Shown: piece after piece, positions 7,954 to 14,333 of the stretch
Layout of the letters: every line of letters begins with the position of its first letter
How positions within the stretch are numbered: the first letter of the stretch is position 1
Assembly (NCBI GenBank): GCA_036660175.1
Contig: JAVXBD010000034.1
Coordinates: 1-14,594, forward strand
Direction of reading: 5' to 3'
Length of the DNA stretch: 14,594 bases
From: Christensenella sp036660175
GTDB lineage: Bacteria > Bacillota > Clostridia > Christensenellales > Christensenellaceae
The notes under the pieces: generated by a model
Database searches by the model: none
Told to the model about the DNA's origin: nothing
The model's input: only the letters and a program-made list of their open reading frames with translations
Translations under genes and position numbers: made by a program

Positions 7954-7954
7954 A
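7926..7954 (-). promoter_or_regulatory. Promoter of the arg cluster
   Basis: On the minus strand TTGCAT (7949-7954) and a perfect TATAAT (7926-7931) are separated by 17 bases, giving a leader of about 25 bases before the argC ATG at 7893. Both elements are covered by the ARG-box-like palindromes. Confidence 0.7.
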
Positions 7955-8124
7955 TAGCTTCATCAAAAAAAATCTAAAAGTGCCATAAAAAAGTTCTGTA
8001 ATAAATGTTGGAATGAAAGAGAAAAAACAGTCACTTGTTTTTCTTTGTTTTGGAGGCACAGATTTTTGCATCACGTATGTTTTATGACTATGAAAACCCC
8101 CAAAAGCACACTTTCTTACATACT
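7955..8124. other. AT-rich spacer, no gene seen
   Basis: This stretch separates the argC promoter from the terminator of the GGDEF remnant. It contains A/T runs and a weak all-A/T hairpin near 8022-8043. No ribosome site is coupled to a convincing reading frame. A 62-codon minus-strand frame here overlaps the argC start and the operators and looks accidental. Confidence 0.5.
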
Positions 8125-8156
8125 AAAAACAGCAGAGTTCTTCATAAACCTCGCTG
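8125..8156 (-). terminator. Intrinsic terminator downstream of the GGDEF remnant
   Basis: On the minus strand CAGCGAG (8150-8156) pairs with CTC and GCTG (8130-8137) across a one-base bulge and a 12-base loop. TTTTT (8125-8129) follows. It stands about 100 bases after the remnant's stop codon and about 170 before the argC promoter, so it shields the arg cluster from upstream transcription. Confidence 0.55.
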
Positions 8157-8255
8157 CTACAGCTTTTTTATATTCTACGAATGATTTTATGCCAACATTT
8201 GGCTTTGAGATTTGAATGTTTGCAAGTAAAAATATCCGTCCGCCAAAAGCAGCGA

Positions 8256-8504
8256 TTAGTCAATTTTGGTAATCATAGATTCATAAGACTCCACTTTGGT
8301 TTTTGAGGAGTACAAACAATAGTTATTCTTGCCATTCTTTTTTGAATGATACAGTGCTTGATCCGCCTTTTGAACCAGTGTTTGATAATCAGTGCCGTCT
8401 TTTGGATACATAGAAATACCAATACTGCATGAGATATTATCAACAGAATATAAAGATGTTTTATAGGTTTTAACTGATTTCGCAAGTATTTTACGAAACC
8501 GCAT
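8256..8504 (-). pseudogene. C-terminal remnant of a GGDEF (diguanylate cyclase) domain
   Basis: The 82-residue frame contains the conserved end of a GGDEF domain: SCSIGISMYPKDGTDYQTL (25-43) followed by QKADQALYHSKKNGKNNY (45-62). The GGDEF active-site loop and the first half of the domain are absent. An in-frame TAG lies ten codons above the first ATG, and that ATG has no ribosome site. A neighbouring frame just upstream reads YRYFFVIL (about 8501-8527). This resembles the strand around a GGDEF loop with GGDE missing, which hints at deletion plus frameshift, but eight residues are weak evidence. The fragment cannot make cyclic di-GMP by itself. I infer a decaying gene rather than a functional small protein. 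Confidence 0.75.
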
Positions 8505-8534
8505 AATATTACAAAAAAGTAGCGATAATTTCTA

Positions 8535-8563
8535 TTGAATAAGGAAATGTGATGTGGTATATT
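8535..8563 (+). promoter_or_regulatory. Promoter of the cobalamin-riboswitch/transporter operon
   Basis: TTGAAT (8535-8540), a 17-base spacer and TATATT (8558-8563), with TG one base before the -10 (extended -10). The predicted start, near 8570, lies just before the riboswitch P1 stem at 8578. It immediately abuts the broken end of the divergent GGDEF remnant. Confidence 0.7.
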
Positions 8564-8577
8564 AATTCTAAGAACAA

Positions 8578-8778
8578 AAACTTTAATTTTTAAATTGCGA
8601 AGCAATAGGGAAATTGGTTTAAAGCCAATACAGCCACCGCTGCCGTATGAAAGAGTAGGCGCACAAAAAGCCACTGGTAAAGCATTTTTGCTGGGAAGGC
8701 GTGCGATTCTGCGATGATGTCGAGTCGGAAAACCTGATTAAAGTTTGTACTGTTTTTTTCTTCGGTGGGGAGAAAGGA
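8578..8778 (+). promoter_or_regulatory. Cobalamin riboswitch aptamer with kissing loop
   Basis: AAACTTTAAT (8578-8587) and ATTAAAGTTT (8737-8746) form a perfect 10-bp P1. Between them are a small hairpin (ATTGC-GAA-GCAAT, 8594-8606), the AGGGAA segment, an ATTGG/CCAAT stem, CAGCCACCGC, GCCACTGG (8670-8677), GGGAAGGC (8693-8700) and a B12 box AGTCGGAAAACCTG (8723-8736). These occur in the order known for cobalamin riboswitches. Downstream, TTTCT (8757-8761) and AGAAA (8771-8775) close a P13 hairpin. Its loop holds CGGTGG (8763-8768), the exact complement of CCACCG (8634-8639) in L5, so the L5-L13 kissing loop can be read directly. Which cobalamin form it prefers is not clear from the sequence. 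Confidence 0.93.
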
Positions 8779-8791
8779 TACGTGAAGTAGC

Positions 8792-8825
8792 CCTTTTTTG
8801 CAATCATCAAGAAAGGTCTTTTTTT
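8792..8825 (+). terminator. Riboswitch expression-platform terminator
   Basis: CCTTTTTTG (8792-8800) pairs with CAAGAAAGG (8808-8816) over 9 bp (one G-U) around loop CAATCAT, followed by TCTTTTTTT. The 5' arm can instead pair with AGAAAGG at 8771-8777, which is also the 3' arm of P13. Ligand binding would lock P13 and free the 5' arm to form the terminator. Without ligand, the antiterminator allows read-through. An OFF switch is therefore inferred. Confidence 0.85.
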
Positions 8826-8869
8826 ATGTGAAAAAGACAAAATTTTTCAGAAAAAAGGGAGAATATAAA

Positions 8870-9850
8870 ATGAAAAAAATCTTAATTATTTTCGTATGTG
8901 TACTGATGAGCGTGATGATGTTTGCGGCATGCGCACAGCCAGCGGCTGCACCTGCTGACAAGCCAACGCAGGCAGCACAGCCTACAGAATCGGCAGAGGC
9001 ACAGTCCACAGAATCAGCAGCACCTGCACAGCAGGCAGGAGTGACTGTTACAGATATGATGGGTAAAGAAGTAACCATTGAAAAGACAGACAAAATTGTA
9101 TCGCTGACACCGGCAGGAACAGAGATGGTTTTTTCGATGGGCAGAGGCGACAGCCTTGTAGGTATTGACGGATTTTCAAATTTTCCAGAGCAAACGGCAC
9201 AAATAAAGGTCGTGGGCGATTTTAATGGTCCTGACCTTGAGGCGATAGCAGCACTTGAGCCTGATGTGATTTTTTCTGGAAACACATTGCAGCAGGATGC
9301 CATTGATGGTTTAGAAAAATTGGGATTGAAGGTGGTGTGTGTCGAAGCGACCACATATGAGCAAATTCCACAGGCAATTACATTGGTGGGTGATGTTTTG
9401 GGCGCACAAGATGCGGCAACGGACATGATTGCCAATATTGGTATGGCGGAAGAAGCTGCAAAAGAGGCAGCCTCCAAAAATCCAAAAACAAAAGAGCCAA
9501 AATCGGTTTATTATGCAATGAGCTATGGCGATATGGGCAACTGGTCAAGCGGCCCAGGAAGCTTTATCAACAGCATTGTAGAGCTTTGCGGCGGTGTATG
9601 CGTGACAAAAGATGCACAGTTTCCATGGGTAGAGTTTCCAATAGAAGATTTGGTTTCTGCAAATCCTGATATTGTGCTTTTGGCATCTGATGGCGGCACA
9701 CTGGAGGAAATGGCAAAGGCACAAGGATATAAAGAGTTGGACGCTGTCAAAAACGGCAGTGCGTATATCGTGAATGCAGACGTAATTTCACGTCCAGGGC
9801 CAAGAATTGCAGAGGCAATTACAATGATTAGTGAGCTAATCAACAAATAA
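8870..9850 (+). CDS. btuF: Cobalamin/corrinoid ABC importer, substrate-binding lipoprotein
   Basis: The 326-residue protein is a cluster-III (TroA/BtuF/FepB-type) binding protein. The start is set by GGGAG at 8857 with 8-base spacing. A lipoprotein signal of about 20 residues ends in FAAC, with lipidated C21 expected. A low-complexity Ala/Pro/Gln/Thr/Glu linker follows to about residue 55. The mature domain opens VTVTDMMGKEVTIEK and contains KIVSLTPAGTEMVFSMG, LEPDVIFSG and, near the end, SRPGPRIAEAI, as in the family. By itself the family also covers siderophore and haem binders. The cobalamin riboswitch upstream is what points to cobalamin or another corrinoid. It acts at the outer face of the membrane and delivers ligand to the permease encoded downstream. 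Confidence 0.88.
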   Translation: MKKILIIFVCVLMSVMMFAACAQPAAAPADKPTQAAQPTESAEAQSTESAAPAQQAGVTVTDMMGKEVTIEKTDKIVSLTPAGTEMVFSMGRGDSLVGIDGFSNFPEQTAQIKVVGDFNGPDLEAIAALEPDVIFSGNTLQQDAIDGLEKLGLKVVCVEATTYEQIPQAITLVGDVLGAQDAATDMIANIGMAEEAAKEAASKNPKTKEPKSVYYAMSYGDMGNWSSGPGSFINSIVELCGGVCVTKDAQFPWVEFPIEDLVSANPDIVLLASDGGTLEEMAKAQGYKELDAVKNGSAYIVNADVISRPGPRIAEAITMISELINK

Positions 9851-9886
9851 TCCTTAGCAGCGATGCGAGGCTTTTGGCTATACCAC

Positions 9887-9982
9887 ATGAAAAACAGCAG
9901 AATGGCGGGAAAGACGGTTATTCTTTCCCTGCTGTTTCTTTTGATTCTGATGGCTTTTGCGGCAAAGATGCGAGATGGCTGA
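9887..9982 (+). CDS. Possible 31-residue hydrophobic peptide between btuF and btuC
   Basis: A short frame starting ATGAAAAACAGC encodes 31 residues: a basic start (MKNSRMAGK), one hydrophobic segment (VILSLLFLLILMAFAA) and a polar end (KMRDG). It resembles a single-pass membrane peptide or the first helix of a permease. There is no good ribosome site; the nearest purine run, GCGAGG, is 16 bases away. The frame overlaps a long hairpin, and its hydrophobic codons partly reflect the T-rich hairpin arm. It may be chance. Confidence 0.2.
   Translation: MKNSRMAGKTVILSLLFLLILMAFAAKMRDG
9893..9942 (+). terminator. Terminator-like hairpin inside the importer operon
   Basis: AACAGCA (9893-9899) pairs with TGCTGTT (9930-9936), and GGGAAAGA (9907-9914) with TCTTTCCC (9922-9929), around loop CGGTTAT. 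A 7-base bulge lies on the 5' side. TTTCTTTT ends the structure. With 15 bp in total and a U-rich tail it could terminate part of the transcripts after btuF. It could also protect the btuF mRNA 3' end, giving more binding protein than permease. Confidence 0.6.
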
Positions 9983-10087
9983 CACTGTAAATGCGGCGGA
10001 TAAGAAAACGGTGTATCATAACACTGTGCGGTGCGTATTTGCACGATGCTTTTAATAGTACTGTCTGCATATAAAAAAGGAAGGCTT

Positions 10088-11098
10088 ATGGGCAAGTCCA
10101 AAACAAAATTTCATATACTGATACTTGCGCTCATCATTGGCGGTGTGATTGCCTTTTTGTGCGCTTTTTTTATGGGTAGCTCTGGAATTTCGTTTGCCGA
10201 ATTTAAAAGTGTGTTGGAGGGTACGGCATCTCAGACGTTTATTAATATTTTCATGAATATCCGCCTGCCACGGGCGATTGGCGCTTTTGTGGTGGGTGCG
10301 GCACTAAGCGTTGCGGGCTGCTGTTTGCAAGGCGTTTTTAAAAACCCGATGGCAGATCCGTATGTGCTGGGGATTTCTTCAGGGGCGGCGCTGGGTGCAA
10401 CGGTGGCGATGGTATTTTTTCAAAGCACCACGTTTTTCGGCGCAAGTGCGGTCATGCTTTTTTCTTTTATCGGGGCGATTTGTGCAATTTTTATAGCCTA
10501 TAACATTAGCAAAGTCAAGGGCAAGGTTTCCACATTTTCTCTGCTTTTAAGCGGCTTTTCCATGAGTGCGCTGTTTACTTCTGTCATTTATTTAATCATG
10601 CTTTTAAATCGTGATAAGATGGAAAGCGTCATCATGTGGAACATGGGCAGTTTGACGTCTGTAACATGGGAAAAACTATATGTGGCAGTTCCTATTATTT
10701 TGATTTGTTCGACGGCACTTATGATTTATTCCAAACCCTTAAACATCATGCTGAATGGGGACGAGGTTTCTAAAAGCTTGGGCGTGGATACGCATAAAAC
10801 ACGTCGGAACATCTTGATTTTAACCTCTCTTTTGGCGGCGACTGCTGTTTCAATCAGCGGTATTATTGGGTTTGTGGGGTTGATGATTCCGCATCTTTTG
10901 CGGCTTGTTTCAGGACCGGATAACAGACGGCTGATGCCGCTTTGCTTTGTGGGCGGCGGTGTATATCTTCTTGCATGTGATATTGTGGCACGCTTGGCGG
11001 TATCCTCAACGGAGCTGCCAGTGGGTGTGATTACTGCTATTTTTGGGGTGCCGTTCTTTATTTTTCTGCTGCACCGTGGAAGAAAAGGCGGTGTATGA
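10088..11098 (+). CDS. btuC: Cobalamin/corrinoid ABC importer, FecCD/BtuC-type permease
   Basis: The 336-residue, very hydrophobic protein is of the usual length for the ten-helix FecCD family. The start chosen has AGGAAGG just upstream. Family marks include NIRLPRAIGAFVVGAALSVAG (about 56-76), LQGVFKNPMADPYVLGISSGAALGA (about 79-103), GFVGLMIPHLLRL (about 258-270, the ATPase-coupling region) and a closing ELPVGVITAIFGVPFFIFLL. It forms the membrane channel of the importer as a homodimer. A 237-base gap with a terminator-like hairpin separates it from btuF. Its stop codon overlaps the start of the ATPase gene (ATGA). The substrate is inferred from the upstream riboswitch. Confidence 0.9.
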   Translation: MGKSKTKFHILILALIIGGVIAFLCAFFMGSSGISFAEFKSVLEGTASQTFINIFMNIRLPRAIGAFVVGAALSVAGCCLQGVFKNPMADPYVLGISSGAALGATVAMVFFQSTTFFGASAVMLFSFIGAICAIFIAYNISKVKGKVSTFSLLLSGFSMSALFTSVIYLIMLLNRDKMESVIMWNMGSLTSVTWEKLYVAVPIILICSTALMIYSKPLNIMLNGDEVSKSLGVDTHKTRRNILILTSLLAATAVSISGIIGFVGLMIPHLLRLVSGPDNRRLMPLCFVGGGVYLLACDIVARLAVSSTELPVGVITAIFGVPFFIFLLHRGRKGGV

Positions 11099-11868
11099 TG
11101 AGTATAGAAATCAAGAATTTGAGTTTTGAGATTGACGGTAAAAAAATATTGCAGGAGGTAAATCTTGATTTTACGTCGGGGTTTATCGGTGTTATTGGTC
11201 CGAATGGTGCAGGAAAAACAACACTGCTGCGGCATATTTCTGGGTATGTAAAGGCGCAGAGCGGCAGCGTGCTTTTGGACGGTATGCCAATCGGCAGGAT
11301 TGATATTAAGACGCTTGCAAAAAAAATGGCACTGGTGCCGCAAAATTATGCGCTGGAATATGATTTTACGGTGCTGGAAACGGTGCTGATGGGCAGAAAT
11401 CCGCATAAAAAAGCCTTTGAAAGCGACAATGAGGACGATTTTGTATTGGCGCACGCATGTATCGAAAAGGCAGGCATCAAAGAACTTGAAAATCGCTCTA
11501 TTATCGGACTTTCTGGCGGAGAATGGCAGCGTATGATTATCGCACGTGCGCTGTGTCAGCAGTCTAATGTTTTGCTGTTAGATGAGCCTGTATCAAACTT
11601 AGACATCAAGCATCAGGTGGGCATACTTGACATGGTGCGTGATTTGGTGAAGAACAACGGACTGCTGTGCGTGTGCGTGCTGCACGACTTAAATCTTGCC
11701 TATAACTATTGCGATAGTATTGCTCTGATGAAAAACGGCAGGGTGCATTGCTTTGGAGAATGCCAAAAGGTAATGACCAAAGAAATTTTAGAAGAAGTAT
11801 ATGACACCAAAATTAACCTGATAAAAGATGGCTCAAACACTTATATATTACCTGTTATGAAGAGATGA
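11095..11868 (+). CDS. btuD: Cobalamin/corrinoid ABC importer, ATP-binding protein
   Basis: The 257-residue ABC ATPase powers the permease from the cytoplasmic side. All motifs are intact: Walker A GPNGAGKTT (35-43), Q-loop VPQN (Q83), signature LSGGEWQR (139-146), Walker B VLLLDEP (159-165), D-loop SNLD (167-170) and switch histidine H197 in VLHDLN. Length and motif spacing match the FecE/BtuD group. The first ATG overlaps the btuC stop by four bases, and a second ATG follows immediately (start 11098), so the exact start is uncertain by one residue. AAAAGG precedes both. Translational coupling with the permease is expected. Confidence 0.92.
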   Translation: MMSIEIKNLSFEIDGKKILQEVNLDFTSGFIGVIGPNGAGKTTLLRHISGYVKAQSGSVLLDGMPIGRIDIKTLAKKMALVPQNYALEYDFTVLETVLMGRNPHKKAFESDNEDDFVLAHACIEKAGIKELENRSIIGLSGGEWQRMIIARALCQQSNVLLLDEPVSNLDIKHQVGILDMVRDLVKNNGLLCVCVLHDLNLAYNYCDSIALMKNGRVHCFGECQKVMTKEILEEVYDTKINLIKDGSNTYILPVMKR

Positions 11869-11919
11869 TGCAAAAAAATTTCGCCTGCAAATATGCAAAA
11901 TCATACGCACACTCGCTAC

Positions 11920-11948
11920 TTGAAATCACAAAAGAATCATGATAAAAT
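11920..11948 (+). promoter_or_regulatory. Promoter of proS
   Basis: TTGAAA (11920-11925), a 17-base spacer and TAAAAT (11943-11948). Transcription would begin near 11955, about 50 bases before the proS ATG and only about 10 bases before a hairpin with a U-run. Confidence 0.65.
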
Positions 11949-11963
11949 AAAACAATGAATGTG

Positions 11964-11985
11964 CATCGCTTAAGCGATGTTTTTT
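11964..11985 (+). terminator. Perfect hairpin plus U-run between btuD and proS
   Basis: CATCGC and GCGATG flank TTAA in a perfect 16-base palindrome (11964-11979), followed by six T residues. It is the only terminator found after btuD, 96 bases beyond its stop. It also lies just inside the predicted proS transcript, so it may end the importer operon, attenuate proS, or both. Confidence 0.65.
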
Positions 11986-12007
11986 AGAAAAGGAGCTATT
12001 TTATATT

Positions 12008-13450
12008 ATGGCAAAACAAAACGATGGGTTTGTGCAGCATATTACGCCGCAGGCGGAGGATTTTTCTCGCTGGTATACCGACGTCATCAAGATGGCGGAT
12101 ATGGTGGATTATTCTGACGTCAAGGGCTGTATGGTGATTAAACAATATGGATATGGCATATGGGAGCTGATTCAGCAGGAAATGGACGCAAGGATTAAGG
12201 AAACGGGACACAAAAATGCGTATTTTCCACTGCTGATTCCCAAGCACTTATTGGAAACTGAGGCGGAGCATGTTGAGGGCTTTGCGCCAGAGGCTGCATG
12301 GGTGACCATTGGCGGAAACGAAGAGTTGGCAGAGCCGTTGTGCATTCGCCCAACCTCTGAAAGCATTATTTGCTCGATGTATTCAAAGTGGGTACAGAGC
12401 TATCGTGATTTGCCGGTTTTGCTGAACCAATGGTGTAATGTTTTGCGCTGGGAAAAAAGCACAAGACCGTTTTTGCGCACCTCTGAGTTCTTATGGCAGG
12501 AGGGGCATACGGTGCATATGACACAGCAAGAGGCGGAAGAAGAAACGCTGAAAATGCTGCGTGTCTATCAAGAATTTGCAAAAAATGTGCTGGCGATGCC
12601 TGTGCTAATTGGACAAAAAAGCGAAAAAGAGAAGTTTGCAGGGGCGGACCATACGTATACGATGGAGGCACTGATGCTTGATGGCAAGGCATTGCAGATG
12701 GGAACTTCGCATAATTTGGGGCAGAACTTTGCAAAAGGGTTTGATATACAGTTTTTGGATAAGGACGGCAAAAAGAAATATGCGTGGCAGACCTCGTGGG
12801 GGACTTCTACACGCATGATAGGCGGACTTATTATGGTGCATGGTGATGAGCGTGGGCTGCGGCTTCCGCCAAGAGTAGCACCTGTGCAATGTGTGATTGT
12901 GCCTGTTGCGGTGCATAAAGAGGGCGTGCTGCAAAAGGCACAGGAGCTTTTTTTACAGCTAAAGCATGCAGGTGTGCGTGTAGAGCTTGATGAACGTGAC
13001 CAAAGCCCAGGGTGGAAGTTTAACGAGTGGGAGCTTAAGGGCGTGCCGATTCGTTTGGAAATTGGGCCACGAGATATTGAAAACAAAGTTTGTATGCTTG
13101 CAAGACGTGATACGTGCGCAAAAGATGCCTATTCGCTTGAAAATATAGACAGAACAGTCATTGAGATGTTAGACGATATACATGAAACAATGTATACACA
13201 GGCGCTTGCATTCCGTGAAGAGCATACCTATGATGCGAAAAACTGGGACGAGTTTATGCAGGGAATTGAGCAGAACCACGGGCTTGTACGTGCGATGTGG
13301 TGCGGAGAAACTGCCTGCGAGGAGCAAATCAAAGAAAAAACGGGTGTGACGACACGCTGCAAACCTTTTGAGCAGGAAGACTTGGGGGAAGTGTGCGTGC
13401 ATTGTGGAAAACCTGCAAAACAAATGATGATTTTTGCAAAGAGTTATTAA
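12008..13450 (+). CDS. proS: Prolyl-tRNA synthetase, short eukaryote/archaea-type
   Basis: The 480-residue class II synthetase charges tRNA-Pro. It opens with residues like QAEDFSRWYTDVIKMADMVD. It carries the proline/ATP loop RPTSES (114-119), motif 2 around NVLRWEKSTRPFLRTSEFLW (from 144) and motif 3 GDERGLRLPPRVAP (279-292). An anticodon-binding domain follows. The C-terminal domain has cysteines near the end (WCGETACEE and CVHCGK) and finishes in KSY. A C-terminal zinc-binding domain ending in tyrosine is typical of this short type, which lacks the inserted editing domain of the long bacterial enzyme. AGGAG lies 12 bases before the ATG, a long spacing. No T-box leader is present. The gene is a single transcription unit with its own promoter and terminator. 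Confidence 0.97.
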   Translation: MAKQNDGFVQHITPQAEDFSRWYTDVIKMADMVDYSDVKGCMVIKQYGYGIWELIQQEMDARIKETGHKNAYFPLLIPKHLLETEAEHVEGFAPEAAWVTIGGNEELAEPLCIRPTSESIICSMYSKWVQSYRDLPVLLNQWCNVLRWEKSTRPFLRTSEFLWQEGHTVHMTQQEAEEETLKMLRVYQEFAKNVLAMPVLIGQKSEKEKFAGADHTYTMEALMLDGKALQMGTSHNLGQNFAKGFDIQFLDKDGKKKYAWQTSWGTSTRMIGGLIMVHGDERGLRLPPRVAPVQCVIVPVAVHKEGVLQKAQELFLQLKHAGVRVELDERDQSPGWKFNEWELKGVPIRLEIGPRDIENKVCMLARRDTCAKDAYSLENIDRTVIEMLDDIHETMYTQALAFREEHTYDAKNWDEFMQGIEQNHGLVRAMWCGETACEEQIKEKTGVTTRCKPFEQEDLGEVCVHCGKPAKQMMIFAKSY

Positions 13451-13467
13451 ATAATATGTTCTTGAAG

Positions 13468-13500
13468 AAAAAGACTGAGCGACGAGGCTTGGTCTTTTTT
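13468..13500 (+). terminator. Intrinsic terminator of proS
   Basis: AAAAAGACTGAGC (13468-13480) pairs with GCTTGGTCTTTTT (13487-13499) over 13 bp with two G-U pairs, around loop GACGAG. The T-run is part of the 3' arm and continues to 13500. It lies 17 bases after the proS stop. Confidence 0.85.
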
Positions 13501-13528
13501 CTGCTTAATGATGCACAAATTTAAGGAT

Positions 13529-13558
13529 TTGGCTTTTTTATTTGTTCTGTGGTATAAT
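13529..13558 (+). promoter_or_regulatory. Extended -10 promoter of the metallopeptidase gene
   Basis: TGGTATAAT (13550-13558) is a full extended -10. A partial -35, TTGGCT (13529-13534), lies 18 bases upstream. The start would fall near 13565, only about 20 bases before the ATG. Confidence 0.7.
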
Positions 13559-13583
13559 AGAACTATATATAAAGAGGTAGTTT

Positions 13584-14270
13584 ATGAAAATAGAGTTATC
13601 CGACGGTAGTAGTTTAAAAATCGAAATCAGCAAAAAAGAGATGAAAAGCATTCGATTGCGGGTGTGCAATGATGGTAGGGTGTGCGTGAGTGCGCCTGAG
13701 CATATTGATGACGCACGCATTTATGATTTTGTATGCTCAAAAAAAGGCTGGATTGAAAGCCATATTAAAAACATGGTAAAAGTACCGAAAGACGACACTG
13801 TGATACGGTTTATGGGTGTTGATTATGCGGTGGAAACAGTAAAAGACCGTCGAACGGGTGTTGCACTCAATGATAAAAACATGACTGTTTTTTGTTCGGA
13901 TCCTTTGGAATATAAAAAAATTGTTCAAAAATGGTGGGTGGAGCAATCCATTCAAAAAATTAACGATTTTGTGGACAAGTGGTATCTTGTTTTTGCACAG
14001 TTTGATGTGCCAAAACCCGAAATTAAAATCAGAAGAATGAAAACGCTGTGGGGAAGCTGTACGGCTACAGATGCCACAATCAGAATTAATTATTTTCTGA
14101 TGTGTGCGCCTGCGGACTCCATTGAATATGTTATTCTGCACGAGATGACGCATTTGCTTCATCAGAATCATGGCAAAGAATTTAAAGACTTTCTGACAAA
14201 GTATATGCCTGACTGGAAAGAACGAAAGAGGGCATTGGAACAGGAATATGCCAACATTCAAACAGTTTAA
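13584..14270 (+). CDS. YgjP-family (DUF45, SprT-like) zinc metallopeptidase
   Basis: The 228-residue protein shows the family's late signature: RMKTLWGSCT (151-160), then the zinc motif HEMTH (186-190, with E187 as general base) followed by NHGKEF (195-200), whose H196 is the likely third ligand. MPDWKERK (208-215) comes next. The start has AGAGGT upstream. Length is normal for the family, and no signal peptide or membrane segment is seen, so it is probably cytoplasmic. The family includes E. coli YgjP and proteins annotated as M48-like or WLM-related hydrolases. A cellular substrate is not known to me. The gene stands alone between its own promoter and terminator, so context gives no further clue. 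Confidence 0.9.
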   Translation: MKIELSDGSSLKIEISKKEMKSIRLRVCNDGRVCVSAPEHIDDARIYDFVCSKKGWIESHIKNMVKVPKDDTVIRFMGVDYAVETVKDRRTGVALNDKNMTVFCSDPLEYKKIVQKWWVEQSIQKINDFVDKWYLVFAQFDVPKPEIKIRRMKTLWGSCTATDATIRINYFLMCAPADSIEYVILHEMTHLLHQNHGKEFKDFLTKYMPDWKERKRALEQEYANIQTV

Positions 14271-14271
14271 A

Positions 14272-14306
14272 CAAAGGCCATAGAGCGAAAATTCTATGGC
14301 TTTTTT
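14272..14306 (+). terminator. Intrinsic terminator after the metallopeptidase gene
   Basis: GCCATAGA (14277-14284) and TCTATGGC (14293-14300) form a perfect 8-bp stem, extendable by A-T pairs, around an 8-base loop. Six T residues follow. The convergent gene on the other strand stops at 14334. Its transcript would meet the same hairpin but with a poorer tail (CCTTTGTTT), so use in both directions is possible but less sure. Confidence 0.85.
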
Positions 14307-14333
14307 GATACGCACTTTTTAGAATAAAACGGG

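Noticed and set aside
8022..8043. A/T-only hairpin upstream of argC that could act as an attenuator
   Set aside because: The stem (AAAAACA with TGTTTTT) is weak. It lies upstream of the predicted argC promoter and so would not be in the arg transcript.
7886..8074. 62-codon minus-strand frame overlapping the argC start
   Set aside because: It runs through the argC promoter and both ARG-box-like sites and lacks a convincing ribosome site and homology.
8619..8840. 73-codon minus-strand frame opposite the riboswitch
   Set aside because: It is antisense to the aptamer and terminator. The conserved RNA elements explain the sequence.
8824..9477. Long minus-strand frame (217 codons) opposite the binding-protein gene
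   Set aside because: Its Ala/Ser/Cys-rich translation is the antisense of the low-complexity linker and signal region of btuF. It has no ribosome site and no family motif.
9851..10087. Second cobalamin riboswitch between btuF and btuC
   Set aside because: No B12 box, GCCACTG element or P1-type pairing is found there.
10726..11454. Minus-strand frame of 242 codons across btuC and btuD
   Set aside because: It lies opposite two intact, overlapping ABC genes with complete motifs. Its composition is random (many His/Arg/Lys/Thr) and no domain is visible.
11869..12007. T-box leader for proS
   Set aside because: T-box leaders are common before Firmicute synthetase genes, but no AGGGTGGNACCGCG-like box is present and the predicted leader is only about 50 bases.
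12568..13086. Minus-strand frame of 172 codons inside proS
   Set aside because: It is antisense to the conserved class II catalytic core and has a Ser/Cys/Pro-rich translation typical of shadow frames.
13737..14315. Minus-strand frame of 192 codons opposite the metallopeptidase gene
   Set aside because: The plus strand carries an intact HExxH protein with promoter, ribosome site and terminator. The antisense translation has no recognisable motif and runs through the terminator.
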